Positions 28,679 through 37,524 are shown, counted from the stretch's first letter. The stretch: 64,000 bases of DNA from an uncultured Alphaproteobacteria bacterium (GCA_903822175.1 CAIJOB010000013.1:23623-87622), one strand, 5' to 3'. Notes: generated by a model not told the origin, from the letters alone. A program made the numbers and translations.

Positions 28679-29787
28679 CGACGGGCCTTCTTCGGTGCGG
28701 TCTTCTTGGACGTGGTTCGCTTGGCGCCCGTTCTACTGGGCGAGGGTCTCTTCGGCGCGGCTTTCTTGGGCGCCGCGGCTTTCGGCGCGGCCTTGGACGG
28801 CTTCGGCTTCACAGGCTTGCTGTTGAACGGTTCGGGGTCGGCCTCGTGCTGGTCGAAGCCGAAGGTGCGGAAGCCCTCGCGCATCTCCGGGCTGAGCGGC
28901 GCCTCGAGGACCAGCTGACCCCTGGACGGATGGGCCAGGACCAGGCGGCGCGCATGCAGTTGCAGTTTCAGGCCGCCGGACAGCTCCTGCGACGCCTCGG
29001 TGTTGTACTTGGGGTCGCCGATGATCGGGTGGCCCATGGCCAGCATGTGCGCCCGCAGCTGGTGGGTGCGCCCGGTGTGCGGATAGAGCGCCATCCAGGC
29101 CACCTTGTCGCCGGCCCGCGAGACGGTCACGAACTCGGTCTGGGCCGGCTCGCCCTGCGGATCGTCAGGGTCAGCGGGTTGCACCATTTCCCGGTCGCCC
29201 ATGCCCTTCTTGACCAGCGGCAGGTCGAGGACGCCCTCGCCCGGCTTCGGGAAACCCGCCACCAGCGCCCAATAGGTCTTCTGCGCACGGCGCTTGGCGA
29301 AGGCGCCCGCGAGCTTGGCCGTCGCGCCCGGCGACTTGCCGAGCACCAGCACGCCCGAGGTGTCGCGGTCGAGGCGGTGAACCAGACGCGGCCGCCCAAG
29401 CCCCTCGCCCCAGGCCGACAGCAGGCGGTCGATGTGCTTGGAGGTCTTGGTGCCGCCCTGCACGGCCAGGCCTGCGGGCTTATTCAGCACCAGCACCTCA
29501 TCGTCCTCGTAGAGCACCAGGGACTTCGCAAAGGCGATCTCGCGGGGATCCAGCGCGTCCTTATCGCGCGGCGGCGGGGCGTCGGGCAGTGGCGGTACGC
29601 GGACCTGGGCGCCGGCGGCCAGGCGCGTGTCCGGCTTGGCGCGGCCGCCATCGACGCGGATCTGGCCGGAGCGGGCCAGTTTCTGGATCTGGATGTGGTT
29701 CAGGTGCGGCCAGCGGCGCTTGAACCAGCGGTCCAGGCGCACCCCGTCCTCGCCGGCGTCCACAAAGATGGTGCGGACCTCCTTCAC
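28675..29787 (-). CDS. RluC/RluD-type 23S rRNA pseudouridine synthase with histone-like tail
   Basis: The 370-residue enzyme has an N-terminal S4 RNA-binding domain (VRLDRWFKRRWPHLNHIQIQ) and a RluA-family catalytic domain with HRLDRDTSGVLVLGKS carrying the catalytic Asp. It should convert specific uridines of 23S rRNA to pseudouridine; RluC is the likely subtype. From about residue 324 it ends in a 47-residue Lys/Ala/Pro tail (PKAAAPKKAAPKRPSPSR). The GTG start at 29787 overlaps the crcB stop (29784-29787). Its own stop overlaps the TPR/oxygenase start. Confidence 0.88.
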   Translation of the reverse strand: MKEVRTIFVDAGEDGVRLDRWFKRRWPHLNHIQIQKLARSGQIRVDGGRAKPDTRLAAGAQVRVPPLPDAPPPRDKDALDPREIAFAKSLVLYEDDEVLVLNKPAGLAVQGGTKTSKHIDRLLSAWGEGLGRPRLVHRLDRDTSGVLVLGKSPGATAKLAGAFAKRRAQKTYWALVAGFPKPGEGVLDLPLVKKGMGDREMVQPADPDDPQGEPAQTEFVTVSRAGDKVAWMALYPHTGRTHQLRAHMLAMGHPIIGDPKYNTEASQELSGGLKLQLHARRLVLAHPSRGQLVLEAPLSPEMREGFRTFGFDQHEADPEPFNSKPVKPKPSKAAPKAAAPKKAAPKRPSPSRTGAKRTTSKKTAPKKARR

Positions 29788-30167
29788 GCGAGCAGCCTGC
29801 GGACCAGCATCATCCCGGCGAACAGTCCCACCACCGAGAGCACCACCGAACCGAGGCTGTAGAGAACGGCCCCAGCCCATTCGCGCCGCTCGATCATCAG
29901 AGCCACGTCGAGGGAGAAGGACGAGAAGGTCGTGAATCCGCCCAGCACGCCGATCCCGATCAGCACGCGCCACTTCTCCTGGTCGGCGCCGCTGCGCAGG
30001 GCGAGCGCACTCACCAGGCAGCCCATCAGGAAGCCGCCCAGGACATTGATCGTGAAGATGCCCGACGGCCAGCCGGTCCCGAGCCAGGCGCGCACCTGAT
30101 TGTTCAGCAGGTAACGGCTGACCGATCCAAAGGCGCCGCCGAGGGCCACAAGCAGGACGTTCAACAT
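29784..30167 (-). CDS. crcB: Fluoride exporter CrcB (Fluc)
   Basis: The 127-residue membrane protein has four helices and the Fluc signatures GGAFGSVSRYLLN, TINVLGGFLMG and GVLGGFTTFSSFSLD. As a dual-topology dimer it is a fluoride channel that removes F- from the cytoplasm. The ATG at 30167 follows AAGGGGG. It sits within an operon between two pseudouridine synthase genes and no fluoride riboswitch was seen before it, so expression is probably constitutive with the operon. Confidence 0.95.
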   Translation of the reverse strand: MLNVLLVALGGAFGSVSRYLLNNQVRAWLGTGWPSGIFTINVLGGFLMGCLVSALALRSGADQEKWRVLIGIGVLGGFTTFSSFSLDVALMIERREWAGAVLYSLGSVVLSVVGLFAGMMLVRRLLA

Positions 30168-30174
30168 CGCCCCC

Positions 30175-30939
30175 TTATGCGACGCCGAGGCCCAGGGCCG
30201 CAATCAGCCCGGCCATGTCCGCCGGGATCGGCGCCTCCAACCGCTTCTCGCCACCGGACGGATGCGGGAACGTGAGCGCGGCGGCGTGCAGCATCAGGCG
30301 CGGCACGGCGTGACCGCCAACCACCAGCGCGCCGCCATAGCGCGCGTCCCCGGCGATGGGGCGGCCGAGGTGGGCCATGTGGACGCGCAGCTGGTGCATC
30401 CGGCCGGTCTCCGGATCGAGCTCCATCAGCGCCGCGCCGGGCGCCTCGGCGAGCGTGCGATAGCGGCTGCGGGCGGTCTCGGCGTCGGCATGTTCCGGCG
30501 CGCAGACCCGCATGAAGGCCTCGCGGCCCTGCTCGTCGCGGCGCAGGGGGACGTCGATGGTTCCCGCCTGAGGCTCCGGCGCGCCGGGCGTGACGATGGC
30601 GCGATAGGTCTTGGCGAACTGCCGGGCCATCATCGCCTTGCCGAGGAAGCCGGCGGCGGGCTTGGTCCGCGCGGTGAGGATCACGCCGGAGGTGTCGCGG
30701 TCCAGGCGATGGATCAGCCGCGGCCTGGCCTTGCCGGGCTTGGCGAAGGCCCAGAGTAGTTCGTCCAGCGTATGGACCTGCCCTCGCCCGCCCTGGCTAG
30801 AGAGGCCCGACGGTTTGTTCAGGGCGACGATGTGCGGGTCCTGATAGATCACCAGAGAGCGGACGAATTCGATCTCGGCCTTGGTGAGCTGGACGGGCGT
30901 GACCGGCGCCCGGTCCGGACGCGGCGGGCGGCGGCTCAA
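30175..30939 (-). CDS. RluA-family pseudouridine synthase without S4 domain
   Basis: The 254-residue protein consists of the catalytic domain only: LNKPSGLSSQGG, then HRLDRDTSGVILTAR with the catalytic Asp, then ETGRMHQLRVHMAHLGRPI. Lack of an S4 domain is typical of RluA and TruC-type enzymes, so tRNA or 23S uridine 746-type targets are possible. It begins 4 bases inside the rarA stop (30936-30939) and ends 7 bases before crcB. With the RluC-type gene it makes two paralogous synthases in one operon. Confidence 0.88.
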   Translation of the reverse strand: MSRRPPRPDRAPVTPVQLTKAEIEFVRSLVIYQDPHIVALNKPSGLSSQGGRGQVHTLDELLWAFAKPGKARPRLIHRLDRDTSGVILTARTKPAAGFLGKAMMARQFAKTYRAIVTPGAPEPQAGTIDVPLRRDEQGREAFMRVCAPEHADAETARSRYRTLAEAPGAALMELDPETGRMHQLRVHMAHLGRPIAGDARYGGALVVGGHAVPRLMLHAAALTFPHPSGGEKRLEAPIPADMAGLIAALGLGVA

Positions 30940-32237
30940 GACCGTTCCTTACGCATTGCTGCCCAGCGCTCCAGGCGTTCCTTGATCCGCGCCTCGGCCC
31001 CGTCGCCCTTGGGCGTGTAGAAGGTCTGGCGGTCCATCTCGTCGGGGAAATAGCTCTGGCCGGAGAAGCCTTCCGGAGCGTCGTGGTCGTAATTGTAGCC
31101 CTTGCCGTAGCCCAGATCCTTCATCAGCCGGGTCGGCGCGTTGCGGATATGCATGGGCGGCGCAAGCGAGCCGGTCTCGCGGGCCGCCTTCATGGCCGCG
31201 CCGTAGGCCCGATAGACGGCGTTGGACTTGGGCGCGGTGGCCAGGTGGACGGTGAGTTGGGCCAGCGCGATCTCGCCTTCCGGGCTCCCCAGGAAATCGT
31301 AGGTGTCCTTCGCCGCGTTCGCCAGGATCAGCGACATGGGATCGGCCTCGCCGATGTCCTCCGCCGCCGCGCGGATCAGCCGGCGGGCCACGAACAGCGG
31401 GTCCTCGCCGCCACTCAGCATGCGGGCCAGCCAGTAGAGCGCCGCGTCGGGATCGGAGCCGCGGATCGACTTATGCAGGGCCGAGATGAGGTTGTAGTGC
31501 TCCTCGCGGTCCTTGTCGTAGGCCGGGCTGCGCTTCTGCAGCACCTGGCCCAGCTCCTTGGTGGTCAGCGGCTTGGCCGAACCGATGTTGAACAGGGTCT
31601 CGGCCAGGGTCAGCAGGTAGCGGCCGTCGCCGTCGGCGAGCGCGGTCAGCGCCTGGCGGGCCTCCGGCTCTAGCGGCAGGGCCCGCTCCTCGAACGCCTC
31701 GGCCTTTTCCAGCAGGGCCTCCAGCGCCTCGTCGTCCAGCCGCTTCAGCACGAACACCTGGCTGCGCGACAGCAGCGCCCCGTTCAGCTCGAACGAAGGG
31801 TTCTCGGTGGTCGCGCCGACCAGGGTGACGATCCCCTCCTCCACGAAAGGCAGGAAACCGTCCTGCTGGGCGCGGTTGAACCGGTGGATCTCGTCGACGA
31901 ACAGCAGGGTCGACTGCCCGGCGAGGCGCCGCACCCGGGCCTGCTCGAAGGCCTTCTTCAGGTCGGCGACGCCGGAGAACACCGCCGAAAGCTGCTGGAA
32001 TTCGTAACCCGCCTCCTTGGCCAACAGGCGCGCGATGGTGGTCTTGCCTGTGCCGGGCGGGCCCCAGAGGATCATCGACGCCAGCCGCTTGGCCGCCGCC
32101 ATCCGCCCGATAGGGCCGTTGGGTCCCAGCAGGTGATCCTGCCCCACGACCTCGCCCAAGGTCTGCGGGCGCAGGCGGTCGGCGAGCGGGGACGGCGCCT
32201 GGGGCGTCATGCCCGCGGCTTCGAACAGATCAGCCAT
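30936..32237 (-). CDS. rarA: Replication-associated recombination protein RarA (MgsA) AAA+ ATPase
   Basis: The 433-residue clamp-loader-like AAA+ ATPase has Walker A LWGPPGTGKTTIARLLA, Walker B LLFVDEIHRFNRAQQDGFLP, sensor 1 TVEN-type GATTENPSFELNGALLSR, and the C-terminal tetramerisation region (HKSIRGSDPDAALYWLARML). It acts at stalled replication forks and binds SSB. It heads the coupled string rarA-rluA-crcB-rluC-TPR/oxygenase. The HxlR gene stops 6 bases before its start and may be co-transcribed. Confidence 0.95.
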   Translation of the reverse strand: MADLFEAAGMTPQAPSPLADRLRPQTLGEVVGQDHLLGPNGPIGRMAAAKRLASMILWGPPGTGKTTIARLLAKEAGYEFQQLSAVFSGVADLKKAFEQARVRRLAGQSTLLFVDEIHRFNRAQQDGFLPFVEEGIVTLVGATTENPSFELNGALLSRSQVFVLKRLDDEALEALLEKAEAFEERALPLEPEARQALTALADGDGRYLLTLAETLFNIGSAKPLTTKELGQVLQKRSPAYDKDREEHYNLISALHKSIRGSDPDAALYWLARMLSGGEDPLFVARRLIRAAAEDIGEADPMSLILANAAKDTYDFLGSPEGEIALAQLTVHLATAPKSNAVYRAYGAAMKAARETGSLAPPMHIRNAPTRLMKDLGYGKGYNYDHDAPEGFSGQSYFPDEMDRQTFYTPKGDGAEARIKERLERWAAMRKERS

Positions 32238-32243
32238 CGGCGT

Positions 32244-32678
32244 CTACTCGCCTTGGCCGTCGAAACGCGCCCTCGCCGCCTCGATCTGGTGGCGATTTTC
32301 AAAAGCCCAGGCGCCGAGCGCGTCGATGGGCGGGAACAGCGAGCGCCCAAGATCGGTCAGCTCATAGTCCACCCGGGGCGGAATGGTCGGAAACACCGTA
32401 CGGGTGACCAGGCCGTCGCGCTCCAGGCCGCGCAGGGTGAGCGTCAGCATCCGCTGCGAGATGCCGTTGATGGCGCGTTTGATCTCGTTGAACCGCTTGG
32501 GGCCAAAGCCCAGCAGGCGCACGATCATCACGCTCCACTTGTCGCCGACCCGCGCCAGAATCTCGGTGATCGGGCGGCAGGACTCGGTGACGGCATGGAC
32601 GCCGCCCTTTTCGATCCGCGCGAAGAGTTCGGCGGAGCTGACCGGCAGGGCGGTCACATCGGTGTGCTCGGGTTTCAA
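32244..32678 (-). CDS. HxlR-family winged-helix regulator, probable redox sensor
   Basis: The 144-residue protein has the HxlR fold: [40 protein letters not shown], and [17 protein letters not shown]. Cys34 stands at the position used by YodB and HypR for thiol-based sensing of quinones, diazo dyes or diamide. The gene is divergent from azoR, a typical target of such regulators, with an inverted repeat between them (32721-32745). The likely role is repression of azoR with relief on electrophile stress. It may also be co-transcribed with rarA. Confidence 0.9.
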   Translation of the reverse strand: MKPEHTDVTALPVSSAELFARIEKGGVHAVTESCRPITEILARVGDKWSVMIVRLLGFGPKRFNEIKRAINGISQRMLTLTLRGLERDGLVTRTVFPTIPPRVDYELTDLGRSLFPPIDALGAWAFENRHQIEAARARFDGQGE

Positions 32679-32720
32679 AAAAGTGCCTTCTTGTGGGGTC
32701 TAGGGCAGTTACTCAAATAG

Positions 32721-32745
32721 TGCTGGTCACAAACCTATACCAGCA
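32721..32745. promoter_or_regulatory. Candidate HxlR operator between the regulator and azoR
   Basis: TGCTGGT (32721-32727) and ACCAGCA (32739-32745) are a perfect 7-bp inverted repeat with an 11-base spacer, 43 bases from the HxlR start and 13 from the azoR start. The spacer holds CTATAC, which could serve as a -10 for azoR, so binding would block the promoter. Confidence 0.5.
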
Positions 32746-32758
32746 TGAGGCCTTCCCC

Positions 32759-33385
32759 GTGAACCTGCTCCATATCGATTCCAGCATCCTCGGCGACCAT
32801 TCGGTCAGCCGCCAAGTCTCCGCCGCCGCGGTCGCCGCGCTCACCGCCGCCAACCCGGGCGCCAAGGTGACCTACCGCGATCTGGACGCCCAACCCGCGC
32901 CGCACCAGTCCGGCGCCCTCATGGCCGCCCGCGGCCTCGACCCCGCCGACCGCAACGCCGATCAGGCCCGCGACGTGGCCGACGCCGACGCCGTCCTCGA
33001 GGAATTCCTGGCGGCCGACACCGTGGTCATCGGGGTCCCGATGTACAATTTCGGCATCCCCAGCACGCTGAAGAGCTGGATCGACCACCTGGCGGTCGCT
33101 GGCAAGACGTTCAGCTATTCTGAGGCCGGCCCTAAGGGTCTCGCGGGCGGCAAGCGGATCATCCTGGCGTCCTCGCGCGGCGGCTTCTATGGCCCTGATA
33201 GCTCGGCGGCGTCGCTGCAGCACCAGGAAAGCTACCTGCGCGGGTTCTTCGGCTTCATCGGCATCCCGGAGATCGAGGTGGTCAGCGCCGAAGGGGTCAA
33301 CTACGGGCCCGACCACAAGCAGACCGCACTCGAAGCCGCTGTCGCTCACGCCAGTGGGCTGGGACAGGTGCTGCAGGCGGCCTGA
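32759..33385 (+). CDS. azoR: FMN-dependent NADH-azoreductase / NADH:quinone oxidoreductase AzoR
   Basis: The 208-residue flavodoxin-fold enzyme reduces quinones and azo dyes by two-electron transfer. It shows [40 protein letters not shown] (flavin site), [14 protein letters not shown] and [13 protein letters not shown] start at 32759 matches the family N-terminus and has GAGG about 9 bases upstream. It is divergent from the HxlR gene. Its stop is 1 base from the end of the convergent DegP-type gene. Confidence 0.93.
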   Translation: MNLLHIDSSILGDHSVSRQVSAAAVAALTAANPGAKVTYRDLDAQPAPHQSGALMAARGLDPADRNADQARDVADADAVLEEFLAADTVVIGVPMYNFGIPSTLKSWIDHLAVAGKTFSYSEAGPKGLAGGKRIILASSRGGFYGPDSSAASLQHQESYLRGFFGFIGIPEIEVVSAEGVNYGPDHKQTALEAAVAHASGLGQVLQAA

Positions 33386-33386
33386 C

Positions 33387-34811
33387 CTAGGTCTGGAAGG
33401 TCGCGGTCAGCTGATGGCCGTTGCGCTCGATGGTCACCTGCCACGATCGGGCCGGCGCGACGACGGCGCTGGTCAGGTCGCTGACGTTCTTGATGTCGCG
33501 CCCGTTGACCGCACGGATGATGTCGCCCGCCTGGACGCCGACCTGCTGCGCCTGGCCGGCGATGGTCTTGGTGACCACCACGCCGGCGCGGGCGAAGGGG
33601 TCGAGGCCCACCTCTTCGGCGACCGCCGGCGACAGGTTGACCACGGTCGCGCCCTGGAAGGGGTTGCGCCCGGCGATCACCTGCTCGTCGCGGGCCGGAT
33701 TGGCGGGCGCGGGCTCGGCGCGGATGGTCATCGCCTGCTCGGCCTTATCTCGGCGCACGCCGAACCGGACGGTGTCGCCTGGACGGTGTGTGCCCATGGC
33801 GTAGTTCAGCGAGGCGGCGTCGACGATCGGCGCGCCGTCCACGGAGGTGACCACATCGCCCTTCTTTAAGCCCGCGCGGGCCGCCGCGCCGTCTGGCCAG
33901 ACCTCGGAGACCTGGGCGCCCGATGGCGTCGGCAAGCCCACGGTCTTGGCGATCTCCGGCGTCACGCTCTGCAGCTTGGCGCCGAGCCACGGGCGCACCA
34001 CCGCGTGGCCGCCGCCCATCGCCGTCTCCACCACCCGGCGCACCACGACCGCGGGAATGGCGAAGCCGATGCCCGACGACTGTCCGGACTGGGAATAGAT
34101 GAAGCTGTTCACCCCGATCAGGTTGCCATCCATGCTGACCAGCGCGCCGCCGGAGTTGCCCGGATTGATCGCCGCGTCGGTCTGGATGTAGGCGCCGGCG
34201 TCGCCGTTCGGGTCGGCGGTGCGGTTTGTGGCCGAGATGATCCCATTGGTCACCGTCTGGCCGACGCCGAAGGGGTCGCCGATGGCCAACACCAGATCGC
34301 CGACCTGGGTGTCGGCGCGGTCGTCGATGGCCATCACCGGCAGCTTCTCGCCGGGCGGCAGGTCGATCTTCAGGATCGCCAGGTCGGTCCGCTCATCGGC
34401 CAGCAGCACCTTGGCAGGGAATTCGCGGCGGTCGAACAGGGCGACGGTGATCTCCTGGCCGTGTTCGATCACGTGGTTGTTGGTGACGATGACGCCGTCG
34501 GAGCGGACGATCACGCCGGAGCCCAGCGAGCCTTCCATGCGCTCCTTGGGCGCGCCCATGCCGAACCGCTGCCAGAACGGGTCGGCCTGTTGGCGCACCA
34601 CGCGCTTTGCGGAGATGTTCACCACCGCCGGCGCCGTACGCTTCACGATCGGGGCGAAGGACTGCTTCATGGCCGCCGCGCTGGTCGGCGTGACGCGGAC
34701 CGGCTCGGCCAGGGCCGGCGCCGGAGCCTGGGCCGCTCCCAAGGCCACCCCATGCGCCGCGCCGGCGGCGAGCAGGGCAAGGGTCGGGATCAGGACGCGA
34801 TGGGCGCGCAT
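33387..34811 (-). CDS. DegP/DegQ-type periplasmic serine endoprotease
   Basis: The 474-residue HtrA-family protease has a signal peptide (MRAHRVLIPTLALLAAGAAH). The trypsin-like domain carries His113 (TNNHVIEHG), Asp143 (ERTDLAILKID) and Ser220 (GNSGGALV). Two PDZ domains follow (GDVVTSVDGAPIVDAASLNY and GDIIRAVNGRDIKNVSDLTS). It degrades or refolds misfolded envelope proteins. The ATG at 34811 is preceded by CCGGAGCG. The subtype (DegP, DegQ or MucD) is not resolved. Confidence 0.93.
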   Translation of the reverse strand: MRAHRVLIPTLALLAAGAAHGVALGAAQAPAPALAEPVRVTPTSAAAMKQSFAPIVKRTAPAVVNISAKRVVRQQADPFWQRFGMGAPKERMEGSLGSGVIVRSDGVIVTNNHVIEHGQEITVALFDRREFPAKVLLADERTDLAILKIDLPPGEKLPVMAIDDRADTQVGDLVLAIGDPFGVGQTVTNGIISATNRTADPNGDAGAYIQTDAAINPGNSGGALVSMDGNLIGVNSFIYSQSGQSSGIGFAIPAVVVRRVVETAMGGGHAVVRPWLGAKLQSVTPEIAKTVGLPTPSGAQVSEVWPDGAAARAGLKKGDVVTSVDGAPIVDAASLNYAMGTHRPGDTVRFGVRRDKAEQAMTIRAEPAPANPARDEQVIAGRNPFQGATVVNLSPAVAEEVGLDPFARAGVVVTKTIAGQAQQVGVQAGDIIRAVNGRDIKNVSDLTSAVVAPARSWQVTIERNGHQLTATFQT

Positions 34812-34906
34812 GGTCGCTCCGGAGTCTTCGAACACCATAACAGGTTCGCCCGGCAGTTCGGGGGAGTTTTCAGGCGCTTTAATGGCGGGGCTTGCGGCGC
34901 CGGCCT

Positions 34907-36163
34907 TCAGGCGTCCGGCTTGGGCCCGGGTCCGCGATGCACCCGCAGCCCAAAGACGAAGGCGATCATCAGCAGGCCTGACGCCAGGAAGATCGGCAGG
35001 CCGGGCATATGCAGCGTCGCGTCATGCCGCACGGCCCAGGCGAACAGGGTCCCGAACACCAGCGGCCCGATGATCGAGCCGATGCCCTGCAGGCTCTGGT
35101 TGGCGCCCTGCAGCTGTCCTTGCTCCTGCGGCCCGACGCGCCGGGTCATCAGGCCCTGCAAGCCTGGCTGCATCAGGTTCATCAGGGCGAAGATCGGCGC
35201 CGAGGCGAGATAGATCCAGCCAGTCGGCGCGAAACCGTAGAGGGCAAAGCCGATGGCGCCGCCCAGGGCGCCCAGCAACAGCGTGTTTCGCTCTCCGATC
35301 CGCGAGACGATCGGCCCGACCAGCAGGAGCTGAACCGCTACCCCCAAGGCGCCGGTCCCCATCAGGGTCAGGCCCATCACCAGCGGCGTCCAGTGATAGC
35401 GATAGCCGGCGTAGAGCACGAAGATCGACGGCAGCACGTTCTGCGCCAGGTAGAAGAGGAAGTTGATGAAGGCGAGGTCCAGCAGCTCCGAGTGAGCGCG
35501 CAGGAAGTTCAGCGAGCCGATCGGATTGGCGCGCCGCCAGTCGAAGCGGGCTATCCGCCGCTCGGGCGCCAGGGATTCCGGCAGCACGAACAGGCCGTAG
35601 ACCCAGTTCAGCGTCGTCAGCGCCGCCGCGACGAAGAACGGCAACCGCAGAGACTGTTGCGCCAGCAGGCCACCAAGCGCCGGGCCGATCAGGAAGCCGA
35701 AGCTGAACGCCGACCCCAGCCAGCCGAACGCTTTGGCGCGGTTCTGCGGCAGGGTCACATCGGCGACATAGGCGCCGGCGGTGGAGAAGCTGGCGGCAGT
35801 CATGCCGTTGATCACCCGCCCGATGAACAGCCATGACAGGCTGGGCGCGAGCGCCATGAACAGGAAGTCGATCGCCAGGCCGAACAGCGAGATCAGCAGC
35901 ACAGGACGGCGCCCGATCCGGTCGGACAGCAGCCCCAGCACTGGACCGCAGAAGAACTGCATCACGCCCCAGACCGTGGCGAACAGCACATTGGTCAGCG
36001 AAGCGGCGGCGAAGTCCCCGCCGGTGAACTGTTTGATGAGGTTCGGCAGGACCGGGATCATGATCCCAAACGAGATCGCGTTCATCAGCGCCGTGGCGAA
36101 GATGAAGCCGAAAGCCGCCTGGCGGCCGCGGGGCGCCGCGGGCGCTGCTGTTGGACTGGTCAT
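34907..36163 (-). CDS. TCR/Tet-family MFS transporter
   Basis: The 418-residue protein has 12 predicted transmembrane segments and the MFS motif GPVLGLLSDRIGRRPVLLIS in loop 2-3, with GPALGGLLAQQS in helix 5. The family includes the TetA-type drug/proton antiporters, but the sequence does not show what this member exports. The ATG at 36163 follows GGGGGAGAG at good spacing; a longer start adds ten poor residues. No regulator sits next to it. Confidence 0.88.
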   Translation of the reverse strand: MTSPTAAPAAPRGRQAAFGFIFATALMNAISFGIMIPVLPNLIKQFTGGDFAAASLTNVLFATVWGVMQFFCGPVLGLLSDRIGRRPVLLISLFGLAIDFLFMALAPSLSWLFIGRVINGMTAASFSTAGAYVADVTLPQNRAKAFGWLGSAFSFGFLIGPALGGLLAQQSLRLPFFVAAALTTLNWVYGLFVLPESLAPERRIARFDWRRANPIGSLNFLRAHSELLDLAFINFLFYLAQNVLPSIFVLYAGYRYHWTPLVMGLTLMGTGALGVAVQLLLVGPIVSRIGERNTLLLGALGGAIGFALYGFAPTGWIYLASAPIFALMNLMQPGLQGLMTRRVGPQEQGQLQGANQSLQGIGSIIGPLVFGTLFAWAVRHDATLHMPGLPIFLASGLLMIAFVFGLRVHRGPGPKPDA

Positions 36164-36215
36164 GAACTCTCCCCCGCGGCGACCTTGAAACAAACCCAGA
36201 ACTGAGACAACCCGA

Positions 36216-36689
36216 TTATCCCAACCGGTCGCGGATCGACCCGATCTGTCCCCGCCAGAAGTCGGCGAGCCGCATCAGCAGCACCTGGTCGGGGAAGCCG
36301 TGGCGCGCGGCGCCGGCCGGCACCTGGTCGAAGCCACGGTGCTCGATGCTGACCCGGGTCTCCTCGCCGACCGCCTCGAAGACCACCTCGACCTCGGTGT
36401 GCAGATCGAGCGGGAAATTCGCCTGGCGCCAGGTGAAGACCAGGCGGCCGGGCGGCTCCCAGACGGTGATCCTGCCGATCTCAAAGACCTTGCCGCCGGC
36501 CCGCGTTTCGATCAGGCGTCCGCCCTCGCCGTCCCCGCCGGGCGGTTCAAACGACAGGACGCCTGGCCTGGGCGTGGTCTCGAACAGCGGGCTGGGCCGC
36601 CACCAGGCGCCGATCTCGCCCGTGAAGGCGTCAAAGGCGCGCTCTGGCGTCGCGCTGACCCGCAGCGCCACATAGACCTTGGAGGTCAT
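36216..36689 (-). CDS. SRPBCC domain protein (second ArsR-coupled copy)
   Basis: The 157-residue protein has the AHSA1-like features VYVALRVSATPERAFDAFTG, AWWRPSPLF, PGRLVFTWRQANFPLD and HRGFDQVP. It starts within the ArsR stop (36686-36689). It is the last gene of a five-gene string of VOC, ArsR and SRPBCC genes. Ligand and function are unknown. It differs clearly in sequence from the copy at 18432. Confidence 0.85.
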   Translation of the reverse strand: MTSKVYVALRVSATPERAFDAFTGEIGAWWRPSPLFETTPRPGVLSFEPPGGDGEGGRLIETRAGGKVFEIGRITVWEPPGRLVFTWRQANFPLDLHTEVEVVFEAVGEETRVSIEHRGFDQVPAGAARHGFPDQVLLMRLADFWRGQIGSIRDRLG

Positions 36690-37063
36690 GCGTCCTTCCC
36701 GGGATCAGACTTGCGGTCCGACTCGGCCGGGCGTTCCAGGTGAGCCTTGAAGGCCAGAAGCTGTTCGCTCCACAGCCGTTCCGCCTCCTCAAGCCAGCGC
36801 AGCAGGTTCGCCATGGGTTCGGGCCTCAGGGCATAGATGCGCACCCGCGCATCGAAGGTGGGATGGCTCTCCTCCACCAGACCGCTCTCGCGCAGGGTCC
36901 GCAGGTGGCGGCTCATCGAGGGCGCCGACAGCGCCAGTTCGCGGGCCAGGTCGCCGGCGGCGCGAGGCCCACGGCTCAGCAGATCGACGACCTGGCGGCG
37001 ATGTGGGTCGGCCAGCGCGGCCAGGGTGCGGTCGACGTCCTGGCGCAGGGGCTGGGCGCTCAC
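36686..37063 (-). CDS. ArsR-family winged-helix regulator (second copy)
   Basis: The 125-residue regulator has DRTLAALADPHRRQVVDLLS, a recognition helix in LSAPSMSRHLRTLRESGLVE, and RIYALRPEPMANLLRWLEE. The last is shared with the ArsR at 18908, placing both in the SRPBCC-linked subgroup. No metal-binding Cys motif is present. The GTG start at 37063 overlaps the upstream VOC stop (37060-37063), so it is made from the VOC operon message. Confidence 0.87.
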   Translation of the reverse strand: MSAQPLRQDVDRTLAALADPHRRQVVDLLSRGPRAAGDLARELALSAPSMSRHLRTLRESGLVEESHPTFDARVRIYALRPEPMANLLRWLEEAERLWSEQLLAFKAHLERPAESDRKSDPGKDA

Positions 37064-37524
37064 GCCTTGCCCGCGGTGATCTTGTGGCCGGTCGCCTGCG
37101 ACGCCTCGGCGTCGGTCAACACCGCCAGAGTCTGGCCGAACGACCAGGGATGATCCTCCAGGTCGGTGCAGGTGTAGACCCGGTCGCCATAGGGTTGGGT
37201 CTCCGGCTCGCGCACCACCACGGCGCCGGCGGCCCGGGCGCGGGCGCAATGGACGTCGAGCCCGTCGCGAAGCTGCACATGCACCGACTGGGTCGCCCGG
37301 CCCTCCCAGGCCCTCGGGCTGACCGCCTTGCCCTGCGGCGGGCCGACCACCATCACGTAGCCGTCGCCGATGGTCAGTTCGGAATGGACCACCTGCCCGG
37401 CGTCGCCCTCAACCACCAACCGCCGCTCGAAGCCGAAGGCGGTCTCCAGCCAGGCGATCGCCGCCAGCGGCTCCCGGTACCAGATCACCGGACCGATGGT
37501 CGGCAGCCGGGCGCGATCCTCCAT
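37060..37524 (-). CDS. VOC (glyoxalase/bleomycin-resistance fold) family protein
   Basis: The 154-residue protein has a single-chain VOC repeat fold: WYREPLAAIAWLETAFGFER, VHSELTIGDGYVMVVGPP, SVHVQLRDGLDVHCARARAA and DLEDHPWSFGQ. Members include enzymes and binding proteins; function is not predictable here. Its start overlaps the stop of the preceding VOC gene by one base (TGATG). It is the third of three VOC paralogues in the operon. Confidence 0.85.
   Translation of the reverse strand: MEDRARLPTIGPVIWYREPLAAIAWLETAFGFERRLVVEGDAGQVVHSELTIGDGYVMVVGPPQGKAVSPRAWEGRATQSVHVQLRDGLDVHCARARAAGAVVVREPETQPYGDRVYTCTDLEDHPWSFGQTLAVLTDAEASQATGHKITAGKA

Noticed and set aside
29784..30167. Fluoride riboswitch before crcB
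   Set aside because: crcB begins 7 bases after the preceding gene, leaving no space for a riboswitch; none was seen at the head of the operon either.
34907..36163. Tetracycline resistance determinant
   Set aside because: The TCR/Tet family name covers many unrelated exporters; no TetR repressor or operator is adjacent, so resistance cannot be claimed.
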